Numbered from the stretch's first letter, positions 1 through 9,958 are shown. The stretch is 64,000 nucleotides of DNA from Viridibacillus sp050278625 (GCF_050278625.1 NZ_JBNNTI010000013.1:22439-86438); one strand, 5' to 3'. The notes: generated by a model not told the origin, from the sequence alone. Translations and numbers: made by a program.

Positions 1-62
1 ATTAGAACATTATACTTCTTTTATAAGGTTCCGTAAATCTTTTTTGAAATGGAGGACAATGC

Positions 63-848
63 ATGATGAAAGAAAAATTTTATCAAAAAGCGATTGAACT
101 AACGAATGGTAAATGGTCTTCGCTGCTTTTAAAACGCTTTACCACATCGTCTATAAGTAAGAAGATAATACCGTCCTATATTGATATATACGATATTAAA
201 ACGGACGAGGTTTCAAAAAACATGCAATCTTTTACGAGTTTACATGATTTCTTCACACGTAAGCTCGTGTCAGAAGCAAGACCAATTGATCATAATCCAG
301 AAATGTATGTAAGTCCTGTTGATGCAAAAATTGAATCGTTTGGAACGATTGAAAATAATACATCGTTTTTGGTAAAAGGGAAAACCTACGATTTAGTAGA
401 CCTATTAGGTAAAGAAGAGCATGCCAAAACATTTGAAAATGGTCAATATATAGTCTTTTACTTAAGCCCTAGAGATTATCACCGTATCCATAGTCCGATT
501 GATGGGAAAGTTGTTCGTCAATATATACTTGGTGCGAAGTCGTATCCAGTTAACGGCACTGGTCTTACATATGGTGATAAGCCGATTTCAGGCAATTATC
601 GTAGTGTTACAGAGCTAAAAACGAATAGTGGCGCGCATTGTGAAGTGATAAAAGTCGGTGCGATGTTCGTGAATTCAATTCAATTAACGAATACGTCGGA
701 CACTTGGGAAAAGGGCGAGGAAGTTGGCTATTTCACATTCGGTTCGACAGTCGTCATGCTTTTCGAAAAGAATCGTGCAGCATTCTTTGAAAATGTTGTG
801 AAAGATGGACGGATTCGTGTGGGAGAAGCGTTCGCACATATGTTATAA
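63..848 (+). CDS. psd: Phosphatidylserine decarboxylase proenzyme
   Basis: Decarboxylates phosphatidylserine to phosphatidylethanolamine at the membrane. The family self-cleaves at a Gly-Ser bond to make a pyruvoyl cofactor; here FGST lies near residues 226-229, with S228 the expected pyruvoyl residue. The DYHRIHSP block (about residues 138-145) and the Asp of SPVDAKI (about 87) fit the catalytic His and Asp. The 261-residue length is normal for the bacterial type. A GGAGGA site at 52-57 precedes ATG 63 (ATG 66 is also possible). FGST replaces the commoner LGST and still fits. No pssA partner is visible upstream. Confidence 0.95.
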   Translation: MMKEKFYQKAIELTNGKWSSLLLKRFTTSSISKKIIPSYIDIYDIKTDEVSKNMQSFTSLHDFFTRKLVSEARPIDHNPEMYVSPVDAKIESFGTIENNTSFLVKGKTYDLVDLLGKEEHAKTFENGQYIVFYLSPRDYHRIHSPIDGKVVRQYILGAKSYPVNGTGLTYGDKPISGNYRSVTELKTNSGAHCEVIKVGAMFVNSIQLTNTSDTWEKGEEVGYFTFGSTVVMLFEKNRAAFFENVVKDGRIRVGEAFAHML

Positions 849-934
849 TCGATAAAGTGAATTAAAGAGAATACGTCTAATTTAGTGAGTAAACACTAAA
901 TAACGTTGACTTCGATAGATAAGGGGAACATGAT

Positions 935-1450
935 TTGTATAACTTTTTAATGCCAAAAGAATTTGTCACATCGATTTATCAAATTACACCTGACAAACTA
1001 AAGCAACTTGGTGTTCGCGGAATTATTACAGATTTGGATAATACGCTTGTCGAATGGGATCGTCCAGATGCGACTGAAAAGCTAATCGAATGGTTGAAAA
1101 CAATTCGAGAAGCAGATATTCAAGTGATGATCGTTTCAAATAACGGCGAGCTTCGTGTTAAAGCATTCGCAGATCCGCTAGAGCTACCATATATCTTTAA
1201 AGCCCGTAAGCCTTTGGGTAATGCATTTAAACAAGCTTTAACGGAACTGAATATGCAGCCACATGAAGTTGTCATGGTAGGCGATCAAATGCTGACGGAT
1301 GTACTCGGTGGAAATCGTTTACACATTCACACTATTTTAGTGAAGCCAGTTGCACAATCTGATGGTTTCGTCACACGCTTTAATCGCATGGTCGAAAGAC
1401 GTGTCTTTAATTATTTGAAAAAACATGGTGTCAAAACTTGGGAGGAATAA
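935..1450 (+). CDS. yqeG: YqeG family HAD-type phosphatase
   Basis: HAD-superfamily hydrolase of the YqeG (IIIA) family, thought to act as a phosphatase; the physiological substrate is unknown. DLDNTLVEW (about residues 33-41) is the nucleophile loop, VSNNG (67-71) motif II, K92 the conserved Lys and VGDQMLTD (115-122) the acidic motif IV. It starts at TTG with AAGGGG just upstream. It heads the conserved yqeG-yqeH-aroE-yhbY-nadD-yqeK-rsfS-yqeM cluster, five bases before yqeH. Assignment is firm, biochemical role is not. Confidence 0.92.
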   Translation: MYNFLMPKEFVTSIYQITPDKLKQLGVRGIITDLDNTLVEWDRPDATEKLIEWLKTIREADIQVMIVSNNGELRVKAFADPLELPYIFKARKPLGNAFKQALTELNMQPHEVVMVGDQMLTDVLGGNRLHIHTILVKPVAQSDGFVTRFNRMVERRVFNYLKKHGVKTWEE

Positions 1451-1454
1451 ATAA

Positions 1455-2558
1455 ATGAATGAAATGCCAAATTGTATTGGCTGTGGAACAATTATTCAAA
1501 CAGACGATTCAAAAGCGCCAGGTTATGCACCGGCTTCATCTCTTGAAAAGGAAAGTATTATCTGTCAACGATGCTTCCGTTTAAAAAATTATAATGAATT
1601 ACAACCGGTAGCATTAACGGATGATGATTTCTTGCGTATTTTAAATGGTTTAGGTCAGCAAAAAGGCTTAATCGTTAAAATTGTTGATATCTTTGATTTC
1701 AATGGAAGCTGGTTACCGGGCTTACATCGCTTTGTAGGCAATAACCCAGTACTGTTAATTGCCAATAAAGCAGATTTACTACCAAAGTCAGTGAAGAAAC
1801 AAAAAGTTGTTAACTGGCTAAAGCAAGAAGCGAAAAAATTAGGGTTAAAACCAATCGATGTTATGCTTGTTAGCGCTCATAAAGGTATGGGCATGCAAGA
1901 AGCAATGGGCGCTATCGATGAATATCGTCGTGGACAAGATGTATATGTTGTTGGTTGTACGAATGTTGGTAAATCAACTTTTATTAACCGTATTATTAAA
2001 CAAGCAACAGGTGAAAAAGAAGTTATTACGACATCTTATTTCCCTGGAACAACTCTAGATATGATTGAAATTCCTATAGAGGATGGTAAAGCAATCTTTG
2101 ATACTCCAGGAATTATTAATCATCACCAAATGGCACATTATCTAGACCCGTCTGAACTTAAATATATTATGCCGAAAAAAGAAATTAAACCAAAAGTATT
2201 CCAATTGAACGAAGGCCAATCATTATTTGTTGGTGCATTAGCACGCTTTGATTTCATACAAGGTGCTCGTGCTGCATTCACTGTTCATATTGCAAATGAC
2301 CTACAAATTCATCGTACAAAATTAGAAAAAGCAGATGACTTATATGAAACCCACAGAGGTGAGTTACTAGCTCCACCTTCTAAAAAGTATATCGATCAAT
2401 TGCCAGAGTTAGTGCGCTATGAATTCTCGATTAAAGAAGCGAAAACAGATATCGTCTTTTCTGGTTTAGGTTGGATTACCGTCCAAAATGCAAATGTTGT
2501 CATTGCAGCATATGCTCCTAAAGGTGTGGAAGTTCAAATTCGCCCATCGCTTATTTAG
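1455..2558 (+). CDS. yqeH: Circularly permuted GTPase YqeH, 30S ribosome assembly
   Basis: GTPase needed for small ribosomal subunit maturation in Bacillus. An N-terminal CxxC pair (C7/C10 and C37/C40) forms a zinc finger. The G motifs are permuted: NKAD (104-107) comes before the P-loop GCTNVGKS (167-174) and DTPG (215-218), which is the signature of this family. Length 367 is typical. It sits between yqeG and aroE with short gaps, so it is probably co-transcribed with them. Confidence 0.96.
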   Translation: MNEMPNCIGCGTIIQTDDSKAPGYAPASSLEKESIICQRCFRLKNYNELQPVALTDDDFLRILNGLGQQKGLIVKIVDIFDFNGSWLPGLHRFVGNNPVLLIANKADLLPKSVKKQKVVNWLKQEAKKLGLKPIDVMLVSAHKGMGMQEAMGAIDEYRRGQDVYVVGCTNVGKSTFINRIIKQATGEKEVITTSYFPGTTLDMIEIPIEDGKAIFDTPGIINHHQMAHYLDPSELKYIMPKKEIKPKVFQLNEGQSLFVGALARFDFIQGARAAFTVHIANDLQIHRTKLEKADDLYETHRGELLAPPSKKYIDQLPELVRYEFSIKEAKTDIVFSGLGWITVQNANVVIAAYAPKGVEVQIRPSLI

Positions 2559-2570
2559 GAGGATTTTGAT

Positions 2571-3416
2571 ATGAAAAAATGGTTTGCAGTTATTGGAGAT
2601 CCTATTGAGCATTCAATGTCTCCAGCAATGCACAATCAGTGGTTCTCAGAAGAAAATTTAGATGCAACTTACTTACCAATCCATGTATTACCCGAGGAAT
2701 TAGAGGACGCTATCAAGTCTTTAAAATTACTTGGAGCAAGTGGATGGAATGTGACGATTCCACATAAAACTGAGATTATCCCATTTCTAGATGAGTTAGA
2801 TGTTATGGCGAAAAAAATGGGTGCTGTGAATACAGTTGTGAGACAAGCGGATGGTAAGTTTAAAGGCTATAATACAGATGGTCTTGGATTTGTATGCTCG
2901 CTTGAGGAAGCAATCGGTAACACATACCGAAATGGCAATGTATTGTTAATCGGTGCTGGTGGAGCGGCAAGAGGAATTGCTTTTGCGCTACAGCATACGG
3001 GATATCATTCCATTACGATTGCAAACCGTACTGTAGCGAATGCAGAGCAAATTTGTACAGAACTTGGCGGTCAATCTAAAGCAGTATCACTGAAAGATGC
3101 AGAAGCAACTTTAGGTGACTATGATATATTAATTCAAACAACACCAGCTGGTCTAAAAAATGGTCCTTTACAACTGCCATTTGAACTAGATCAGCTTGCA
3201 ACTAAAGCAATTGTTGCGGATATTGTGTATAATCCTTTAATGACGCCTTTTTTACAGGTGGCAGAACAACGCGGAGCAACTGTGGTGACAGGGTTAGGAA
3301 TGTTCGTTCATCAAGGTGCTTTAGCTTTTAATTATTGGTTAGGACAGTTCCCAAATACGACTTCTATGAAAGAATCGTTAACGGAGCAATTAGGAGGAAA
3401 TAATGTTAACAGGTAA
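2571..3416 (+). CDS. aroE: Shikimate dehydrogenase (NADP+)
   Basis: Reduces 3-dehydroshikimate to shikimate in aromatic amino-acid synthesis. SMSPAMHN (about 15-22) and NVTIPHK (60-66, catalytic K66) form the substrate site, NTDG carries D103, and GAGGAAR (128-134) is the nucleotide-binding loop. GGAGG lies just before the ATG. The last 14 bases overlap yhbY, so translation is probably coupled. Confidence 0.96.
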   Translation: MKKWFAVIGDPIEHSMSPAMHNQWFSEENLDATYLPIHVLPEELEDAIKSLKLLGASGWNVTIPHKTEIIPFLDELDVMAKKMGAVNTVVRQADGKFKGYNTDGLGFVCSLEEAIGNTYRNGNVLLIGAGGAARGIAFALQHTGYHSITIANRTVANAEQICTELGGQSKAVSLKDAEATLGDYDILIQTTPAGLKNGPLQLPFELDQLATKAIVADIVYNPLMTPFLQVAEQRGATVVTGLGMFVHQGALAFNYWLGQFPNTTSMKESLTEQLGGNNVNR

Positions 3417-3702
3417 ACAAAAACGTTTTTTACGTGCGGAAGCACATCATTTAAATCCAATTTTCCAAGTAGGTAAAGGCGGGGTAAATGACGCATTAAT
3501 TAAACATATTAAAGAAGCAATTGAAGTACGCGAATTAATGAAAGTTCGTATTTTAGATAACTGTGAAGAAGATAAGCATGAAGTAGCAGAAGCATTAGCA
3601 AAAGGTGCTCGTGCAGAACTTGTGCAACTAATTGGATTAACAGTTGTATTATATAAAGAATCTCGTGATAACAAACGTATTGAATTACCGAAATCTAAAT
3701 AA
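3403..3702 (+). CDS. yhbY: YhbY/CRM-domain RNA-binding protein (YqeI)
   Basis: Small basic RNA-binding protein made of a single CRM domain, a family that associates with pre-50S ribosomal particles. The 99-residue length and the VGKGGVND loop near residues 23-30 fit the family. It overlaps the end of aroE, with its GGAGG inside aroE. Neighbours yqeH and rsfS are also ribosome-assembly or ribosome-control factors. Confidence 0.93.
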   Translation: MLTGKQKRFLRAEAHHLNPIFQVGKGGVNDALIKHIKEAIEVRELMKVRILDNCEEDKHEVAEALAKGARAELVQLIGLTVVLYKESRDNKRIELPKSK

Positions 3703-3714
3703 GGATTTGGTTTT

Positions 3715-4287
3715 ATGCGACGAATTGGTTTATTAGGTGGTACGTTTAATCCACCTCATAACGGTCATTTAATAATGGCAAATGAAGTATATGATGCACT
3801 TGGGCTAGATGAAGTTAGGTTCATGCCCAATGCCATTCCACCTCATAAACAGACGGCTCACGATGCTACAGCTGAAGACCGTATGATAATGACAGGGTTG
3901 TCAATTGCTTCGCATGAGCACTTTAAACTCGAGCCATTTGAAATAAAGAGTGGTGGCATTTCTTATACGTATGAAACGATGAGGAGGCTAACTGCAAGTG
4001 AACCTGACTGTGAATTTTATTTTATTATCGGTGGCGATATGATTGATATGCTTGATCACTGGTATAAAATTGATGAACTAATGGAACTTGTGAAATTCGT
4101 TGGTGTTAACCGTCCACATTCGAAAGCAGAAACAACATATCCTGTGCAAATAATAGATGCACCACTCATTGAGTTATCATCCACTTTGATTCGCGAGCGT
4201 GTGCAGTCAAATCGCACAATTACTTTTTTAGTACCAACAGAAGTTGAACAGTTTATACGAGAGGAAGGGTTATATGGAACGCGATGA
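3715..4287 (+). CDS. nadD: Nicotinate-nucleotide adenylyltransferase
   Basis: Adenylates nicotinate mononucleotide to deamido-NAD, an essential NAD synthesis step. GGTFNPPHNGHL (8-19) holds the nucleotidyltransferase HxGH motif (H15, H18), and SSTLIRER near residues 156-163 is the second conserved block. It overlaps the start of yqeK by 14 bases, the usual arrangement in Bacillaceae. Confidence 0.95.
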   Translation: MRRIGLLGGTFNPPHNGHLIMANEVYDALGLDEVRFMPNAIPPHKQTAHDATAEDRMIMTGLSIASHEHFKLEPFEIKSGGISYTYETMRRLTASEPDCEFYFIIGGDMIDMLDHWYKIDELMELVKFVGVNRPHSKAETTYPVQIIDAPLIELSSTLIRERVQSNRTITFLVPTEVEQFIREEGLYGTR

Positions 4288-4852
4288 ATTATTATTAGCG
4301 ATGAAAGACCGTATGCCTGAAAAACGTTATATCCATACAATTGGTGTTACTGAAACGGCAATTGCATTGGCAGAACGCTTTGGGAGCGATCCAAAAAAAG
4401 CAGAAGCTGCAGCAATTCTACATGATTCATGCAAGTATGCTGATAGAGATTGGATGAAATCGAAAATTATCGACAAAGAGATGGATTCGACTCTACTAAA
4501 ATACCACCATGAACTTTGGCATGCACCAATGGGCGCTTATGTTGCGAAAAAAGAATTTAATATTGAAGATCAAGACATACTAAACGCCATCTGCTACCAT
4601 ACTACAGGACGTAAAGGGATGAGTGATTTAGAAAAGATTGTCTATATTGCAGATATGATTGAACCGAATCGTCGATACCCTGGCGTAGAAGACTTACGAG
4701 CTGCTGCAAAGGGTGACGATCTAAACGAAGTGATGATTGCGTGCATACGCCATTCCATCGTATTTTTAATAAATAAAAATCAACCGGTGTATCCGGATTC
4801 ATTCAAATGTTATAACGATTTGATGTTAAAGAGAGGACAAGTGAAAGAATGA
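4274..4852 (+). CDS. yqeK: HD-domain phosphohydrolase YqeK (Ap4A hydrolase)
   Basis: HD-superfamily metal-dependent phosphohydrolase; characterised YqeK proteins split diadenosine tetraphosphate symmetrically into two ADP. H21, the HD pair H50-D51 (context LHDSCKYAD) and a later CYHTTG supply metal ligands. I chose ATG 4274 because GAGGAAGGG sits just upstream; an in-frame TTG at 4244 would add ten unlikely residues. Overlaps nadD upstream, and its stop overlaps the rsfS start (ATGA). Confidence 0.93.
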   Translation: MERDELLLAMKDRMPEKRYIHTIGVTETAIALAERFGSDPKKAEAAAILHDSCKYADRDWMKSKIIDKEMDSTLLKYHHELWHAPMGAYVAKKEFNIEDQDILNAICYHTTGRKGMSDLEKIVYIADMIEPNRRYPGVEDLRAAAKGDDLNEVMIACIRHSIVFLINKNQPVYPDSFKCYNDLMLKRGQVKE

Positions 4853-5193
4853 CTAAAACTTTATTACAACTTGCATATAAAGCGGCAGACGACAAACGTG
4901 CGGAGGATATCGTCGTATTGAATATGCAAGGAATTTCACCATTAGCAGATCATTTCATCGTTTGTCATGCCAATTCTGACCGTCAAGTGCAAGCAATTGC
5001 ACGTGAAATGGTAGATGTAGCACATAAAGAAGGTTTTGAAGTGAAACGCTTAGAAGGTTTTGACGCAGCTCGCTGGATACTAGTAGATATGGGCGATGTT
5101 GTGGCACATGTATTCCACCGCGATGAGCGTACTTTTTATAACTTGGAACGCTTATGGGGAGATGCTCCATTCGTAAACGTTGAAGAACTATGA
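4849..5193 (+). CDS. rsfS: Ribosomal silencing factor RsfS
   Basis: Binds ribosomal protein uL14 on the 50S subunit and blocks subunit joining when nutrients run low. The 114-residue length and the conserved core near ISPLADHFIVCHA (about residues 28-40) and WILVDMGDVVAHVF (about 76-89) are typical. Its start overlaps yqeK and its stop overlaps yqeM, both as ATGA junctions, implying coupled translation. Confidence 0.95.
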   Translation: MTKTLLQLAYKAADDKRAEDIVVLNMQGISPLADHFIVCHANSDRQVQAIAREMVDVAHKEGFEVKRLEGFDAARWILVDMGDVVAHVFHRDERTFYNLERLWGDAPFVNVEEL

Positions 5194-5927
5194 GTAGCTA
5201 CCAGCGTTTTGCCGAAGTATATGATACATTAATGATGGATATCCCATATGATCAGTATGTAGATTGGGTAGTTAAACATGCACCGAGCATAACTGCACCT
5301 AAGTTATTAGATGTTGGTTGTGGTACGGGCGTGATGGCTGCAAAATTTGCACGACAAGGATATGATGTGAGTGGTGTTGATTTATCGGAAGAAATGCTAG
5401 CAATTGCAAGTGAACGCTTTATGGACGATAAACTCGCTATCCCATTATTTTGTCAATCAATGGACGAGCTTGAAGGTTTTTCTGATTTAAATGTTGTTAC
5501 GATTCCAATTGATTCCCTTAATTATTTAGTGGATGAAGAGGCGGTTGTTGCTACATTTGAGCACATATATGCGGCACTTTGTAATGGTGGTCATTTATTT
5601 TTTGATGTTCACTCATTATTCAAAATGGATTCTATCTTCCTAGATGGACCATTTACGTATGATGACGGAGAAATTACTTATATTTGGGATACAGAGGCAG
5701 GGGAAGCTCCACATTCTGTACACCATGATATGACATTTTATGTAAACGTAAATGAGCAGCTTTTCGAGCGATTTGAAGAGTATCATTATCAACGTACATT
5801 CTCGGCTGAGCAATACGTTAAATGGCTTAATGATGCTGGATTTTCTAAAGTATCAATTACAGCAGATTATAAGGAAGAAGCTCCAGTAGCAGAATCTGAA
5901 CGATTATTCTTCCACGTTGTGAAATAA
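5190..5927 (+). CDS. yqeM: Class I SAM-dependent methyltransferase YqeM
   Basis: Predicted SAM methyltransferase of the YqeM family; the substrate is not established. LLDVGCGTGVMA (about 40-51) is the SAM-binding glycine loop and VSGVDLSEEM follows as motif II. It is the last gene of the yqeG run. In B. subtilis comER lies between yqeM and comEA on the other strand; here only about 30 bases separate this gene from comEA and comER is absent. Confidence 0.9.
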   Translation: MSSYQRFAEVYDTLMMDIPYDQYVDWVVKHAPSITAPKLLDVGCGTGVMAAKFARQGYDVSGVDLSEEMLAIASERFMDDKLAIPLFCQSMDELEGFSDLNVVTIPIDSLNYLVDEEAVVATFEHIYAALCNGGHLFFDVHSLFKMDSIFLDGPFTYDDGEITYIWDTEAGEAPHSVHHDMTFYVNVNEQLFERFEEYHYQRTFSAEQYVKWLNDAGFSKVSITADYKEEAPVAESERLFFHVVK

Positions 5928-5958
5928 ACTCTTTTCAATTATTAAAATATACTATAAT

Positions 5959-6687
5959 ATGGAATTAGCTTCGTATGATATGCCTTCTGAAAAGAAAGGA
6001 TGGTGCGGACTAATTCCTTCTTTTTTCAAGCAGTATGGCAAAAAGTATCTACTCCCAGGGATCATGATTTTGTCGTGCTTTTTTTATTTCTACTTCTCCA
6101 ACAACCCGTCGGACACTCCCCAAACCGACATTTTCGAAACAATCCCAGAAGAAACAAAAACGGAACAACCATCAATTACTGAACAGCAAGAATCACAAGG
6201 TATTATTGCTGATACATCCATTATTGTAGATGTCAAAGGGGCGGTCAAAAACCCTGGTGTTTACTCATTATCTGCAGAAAGTCGGGTGATGGATGCTATT
6301 TTACTAGCTGGTGGCTACGCAAAAAATGCTGATTCAGTAGGTATTAACCATGCCCAGCGACTACTGGATGAAATGGTCATTTATGTACCTAAAATAGGTG
6401 AAGAGCCGACGGAAGTACAAGCAATTGCTGGTATTCAACAATCGACGTCACCATCTACTCAATCGGGTAGTAGTCAAACTGGTAATCAGTCAGATAAAAT
6501 CAATTTAAATACAGCTGACGAAGTAGCACTTATGAATTTAAATGGAATCGGTCCTTCAAAGGCAAAAGCGATTTTAAGTTATCGTGATGATAGCGGTCCG
6601 TTCAAAACGATAGAAGATTTAAAAAATGTAACAGGAATTGGCGATAAAACGTTTGAAAATTTACGCGACTTTATTACCGTTCAATAA
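5959..6687 (+). CDS. comEA: Competence protein ComEA, membrane DNA receptor
   Basis: Binds double-stranded DNA at the cell surface and hands it to the ComEC channel. One transmembrane segment (about 30-47) is followed by an acidic/Ser/Gln-rich linker, a SLBB-type domain (DVKGAVKNPGVY near 91-102), a second low-complexity linker and C-terminal helix-hairpin-helix repeats (NLNGIGPSKAKAIL and NVTGIGDKTFENL). The start is uncertain: ATG 5959 is only a few bases after a TATAAT-like string and has no clear ribosome site; ATG 5980 is an alternative. Confidence 0.92.
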   Translation: MELASYDMPSEKKGWCGLIPSFFKQYGKKYLLPGIMILSCFFYFYFSNNPSDTPQTDIFETIPEETKTEQPSITEQQESQGIIADTSIIVDVKGAVKNPGVYSLSAESRVMDAILLAGGYAKNADSVGINHAQRLLDEMVIYVPKIGEEPTEVQAIAGIQQSTSPSTQSGSSQTGNQSDKINLNTADEVALMNLNGIGPSKAKAILSYRDDSGPFKTIEDLKNVTGIGDKTFENLRDFITVQ

Positions 6688-6758
6688 ATGATGCATTGAC
6701 GGTTTATGTTGGTTGTGGCTAAATTTATACTAGAACGATTTATTCAGGAGGCATTCAT

Positions 6759-7340
6759 ATGGAGCGTATTACTTGGGATCAATTTTTCATGGCACAAAGC
6801 CATTTATTAGCATTAAGGAGTACATGTACCCGATTAGCTGTTGGAGCAACAATTGTACGTGATAAACGTATTATTGCAGGTGGCTATAATGGTTCAATTT
6901 CTGGAGATGATCATTGTATCGACAAAGGATGTTACGTTGTCAACAACCATTGTGTGCGTACAGTGCATGCAGAAACAAACGCATTATTACAATGTGCAAA
7001 ATACGGGACATCAACAAACGGAGCAGATTTATATGTGACACATTTCCCTTGTCTCCCTTGTACTAAATCTATTATTCAATCTGGTATTCATAATTTATAT
7101 TACGCAACAGATTATAAAAACAATGAATATGCGATCGAATTGTTTAAGCAAGCTGGAGTAAATGTTGTACATGTTCCTTTTGATGAACGGAAAGTTGACT
7201 TTTTAAGCGATGAAAAAATGGCGCTGTACGTTGAACTATTAAATAAACTGCGTGATAGCGGTGCTTCAAATGAGGAATTAGCTCCCTTTGAAGAGAAGGT
7301 GAAAGAGCTATTTGGCTTGCAAATATTCAACATAAAATAA
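6759..7340 (+). CDS. comEB: ComE operon protein 2, dCMP deaminase family
   Basis: Zinc-dependent deoxycytidylate deaminase family, converting dCMP to dUMP; dispensable for DNA uptake in B. subtilis. HAETNAL (H70, E72) and PCLPC (C98, C101) are the zinc and catalytic motifs. GGAGG precedes ATG 6759. It lies between comEA and comEC as in B. subtilis. Confidence 0.94.
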   Translation: MERITWDQFFMAQSHLLALRSTCTRLAVGATIVRDKRIIAGGYNGSISGDDHCIDKGCYVVNNHCVRTVHAETNALLQCAKYGTSTNGADLYVTHFPCLPCTKSIIQSGIHNLYYATDYKNNEYAIELFKQAGVNVVHVPFDERKVDFLSDEKMALYVELLNKLRDSGASNEELAPFEEKVKELFGLQIFNIK

Positions 7341-7351
7341 TTTTCTTTGCT

Positions 7352-9639
7352 TTGTCGATCTTACTAGCAACAGTTGCTGCCCATGAATCGGCAAAGCTAC
7401 TTTTTATATTAATCCCCTATAGTATTTGGCTTTATTTAAAAAAAGAAAAAATAATCATAATACTATGTATTATTCTTGTCACCATCTCCACATATTGTTA
7501 TTTCTCACATAATTTAGCTACTAGAGATACCCCTATCCCAAATGACATAAATATTACTTGGACCAATCAATATAAGGTAAATGGACAGAAGCTAAGAGGC
7601 TTTGCAAAATTGCAAAATGGTCAAAAAGTATATATTATTTTCACTCTTCAATCAGAAGAGCAAAAGAAAAAATTTGAAGAGCAATCTTTATGCGGTTCAG
7701 TTTTTCAGGTATCTGGTGAATTGGTTGAACCTGCAATGCCTGCTCATCGTTACGCTTTTTCGATGACTAATTATATTGAAAGCAATGGTGCACAAGGTAT
7801 TTTTGAAGCAAAGAGTTTCCGCTTTGTATCAAAAGAAAGATCATTATCTGTGTTCTTTGCAGAGCAACGATTTAGAATGAAAAAGCATATAGAAAATACA
7901 TTCCCAGAAAGTTTAGTAGCTGAAGCGCAGTCACTTATAATAGGTGACCGTGAAAATGTCGATATGGATACTGAACGTGCTTATCAAAAACTAGGTATAA
8001 CACATCTATTTGCTATCTCAGGTTTGCATGTTGGGCTCGTTTCGATGCTTGTGTATGAATTATTACTGAGGTTACATATACGCAGAGAACATGCAACATG
8101 GGCTCTTATTATAGGACTACCTATATATGCTTGTATCGCAGGAGGTGCACCGTCTGTTTGGAGGGCAGTGTCAGTTGTTGAGCTTGTAATGCTAAGTAGA
8201 ATTGTTTCGAATCGCTTAGCAATTGATGATGCGCTAGCATTGAGTTTTATCGGATTTGTATTATTACAGCCGAGCGTAGTGTTTCAAATCGGTTTTCAAT
8301 TATCTTATTTGGCGACTGTATCGTTAATGTTTTCGGGAAAGATTTTCTCATTCGCGAAAAGTGCCTGGCAACAATCATTTGCTATCACTTTTGTGTGTCA
8401 GCTACTCGTCTATCCTTTACTTTTGTATCATTTTTTTGAAATTAGTTTGTCTTCGTTTATTGCCAATATATTTTTTGTTCCGCTATTTTCATTTGTTGTA
8501 TTACCAACAAATTTAATGTTGTTAATGCTCACCTATGTGTCAAATCCATTAGCGGGGGTTTGTTTTTTTATATATGAACCTGCTCGTGAATTATTGTCGG
8601 CGATTATCATGTGGTTACAGACGATTCCGTATCAAATGTGGACGCCAGGAAGACCTTCTGTCTGGCTTCTACTCTTAGCATTTGCTAGTGTCATTTTCGT
8701 GTTAATACAAATAGAACAACGAAAACATTGGTTCCTTATTGCTTTTACACTATTATTTTCTGCATTTTTGATTCATGAAAGTCCTGCATGGAATGGAGAT
8801 TTAAAAATTACATTTTTAAGTGTAGGTCAGGGTGATTGTACGATTATTGAATTGCCATTTCGGAAGAAAATCTATGTCATAGATACTGGAGGAGTACTAA
8901 GGTTTGATCAGGAGGCATGGAAGTATTCTAAAAAGCCGTATGAAGTCGGTAGAGGATTGTGGTTCCTTATTTAAAAGGAAGTGGTATACGGGCTGTAGAT
9001 ACGCTTATATTGACACATGCTGATGCAGACCACGCTGAAGGTGCTGAGGAGGTAATGGAAGAAATTAGCGTTAAGGAAATTCATGTGTCGCCAAACTCAT
9101 GGCAAAAATCAGTTATGAAAGATGTGGTAGACATCGCACAAAAGGACGGTATTCCAATCCGTGAGCAGATTGCAGGGAGGAGTTGGATGCAAGGAGAAAC
9201 TACATTATCTTATTTATCCCCAGATGATTTGATTTATGAAGGCAATGATGATTCTCTTGTTTTAATGTTACAGCATGCAAATTTTAAGGCATTATTTACA
9301 GGTGATTTAGAGCAAACAGGAGAAATAATCTTGGTAGAAAATTATAAAGAAACTATTTCTAAAATGGATATTTTAAAAGTGGGGCATCATGGCAGTAAGA
9401 CGTCTTCAACAGAACCTTTCTTAAAACTAGTGCAACCACGTCTATCGATATTTTCTAGCGGTTTAAATAATCGTTACGGTCATCCGAATAAGGATGTTGT
9501 TACAAGGTTCGAAGAAATGCAACTACCGACTTTAAATACGGCAGAAGTGGGAACAATTGAAGTAATCGTCTCTAAGAGTGGATTTACAGTGTTTAAAACA
9601 AAAAATCTGCAGAAACAGAAAAAGACATTATCAAATTGA
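7352..9639 (+). pseudogene. comEC: comEC DNA-uptake channel gene, split by a -1 frameshift
   Basis: ComEC forms the membrane channel for single-stranded DNA entry in transformation. Frame 1 (7352-8974, 540 codons) holds the N-terminal region, the multi-spanning competence domain (LFAISGLHVGL) and the start of the metallo-beta-lactamase-like domain (SVGQGDCTI). Frame 2 (8959-9639) continues with LTHADADHAEG and GHHGSKTSS. The parts join as ...YEVGRG then VVPYLKG; adding one G after 8959 (TTGTGG to TTGGTGG) would restore about 762 residues, the usual ComEC size. There is no slippery heptamer, so this is a mutation or sequence error. The TTG start at 7352 is weakly supported. Confidence 0.85.
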
Positions 9640-9652
9640 TAATGTCTTTTTA
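9621..9652. terminator. Bidirectional terminator between comEC and yqzM
   Basis: A perfect 13-bp stem (9621-9633 with 9637-9649) with a three-base loop is flanked by A-rich and T-rich ends. It includes the comEC stop codon and would end comEC on + and yqzM on -. Confidence 0.85.
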
Positions 9653-9660
9653 ACTGTATC

Positions 9661-9795
9661 TTATAGAGCTGCGTAATCGATGACAGTCGCAATGATGAAA
9701 ATAAGTGCGAAAAACACGAATGATACGCCAAAACCTACTCCTGAATCGATTGCGTCGTTACGCTTTGATTGTACGTTTTCTTCAAATGGATTCAT
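9661..9795 (-). CDS. yqzM: YqzM family small membrane protein
   Basis: 44-residue protein read on the minus strand: an N-terminal hydrophilic part (MNPFEENVQSKRNDAIDSG) and one C-terminal membrane helix (VSFVFFALIFIIATVI). The sequence and its place between comEC and holA match B. subtilis YqzM, whose function is unknown. TTAGGAGGGG lies 5-6 bases before the ATG at 9795. It is shorter than most ORF cut-offs. Confidence 0.9.
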   Translation of the reverse strand: MNPFEENVQSKRNDAIDSGVGFGVSFVFFALIFIIATVIDYAAL

Positions 9796-9958
9796 TGCTA
9801 CCCCTCCTAATTCTCATTAATTATACGGTATGCCTATTAAAAAAGCTATATTGAAAAGGCAAAAATAGATGACTGCTCTAGAATGACACAATTTGTTCAA
9901 ACTCACAGAATGAGAAATTTACGGTATACTGTAATCAATGTCAATTAGAGGTGAGACT

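Noticed and set aside
881..900. TTTAGTG/CACTAAA hairpin after psd
   Set aside because: Seven-bp AT-rich stem with no T-run; too weak to call a terminator.
8945..8980. Programmed -1 frameshift in comEC
   Set aside because: No slippery heptamer, stop-adjacent slip site or obvious downstream structure; one missing G is a simpler explanation.
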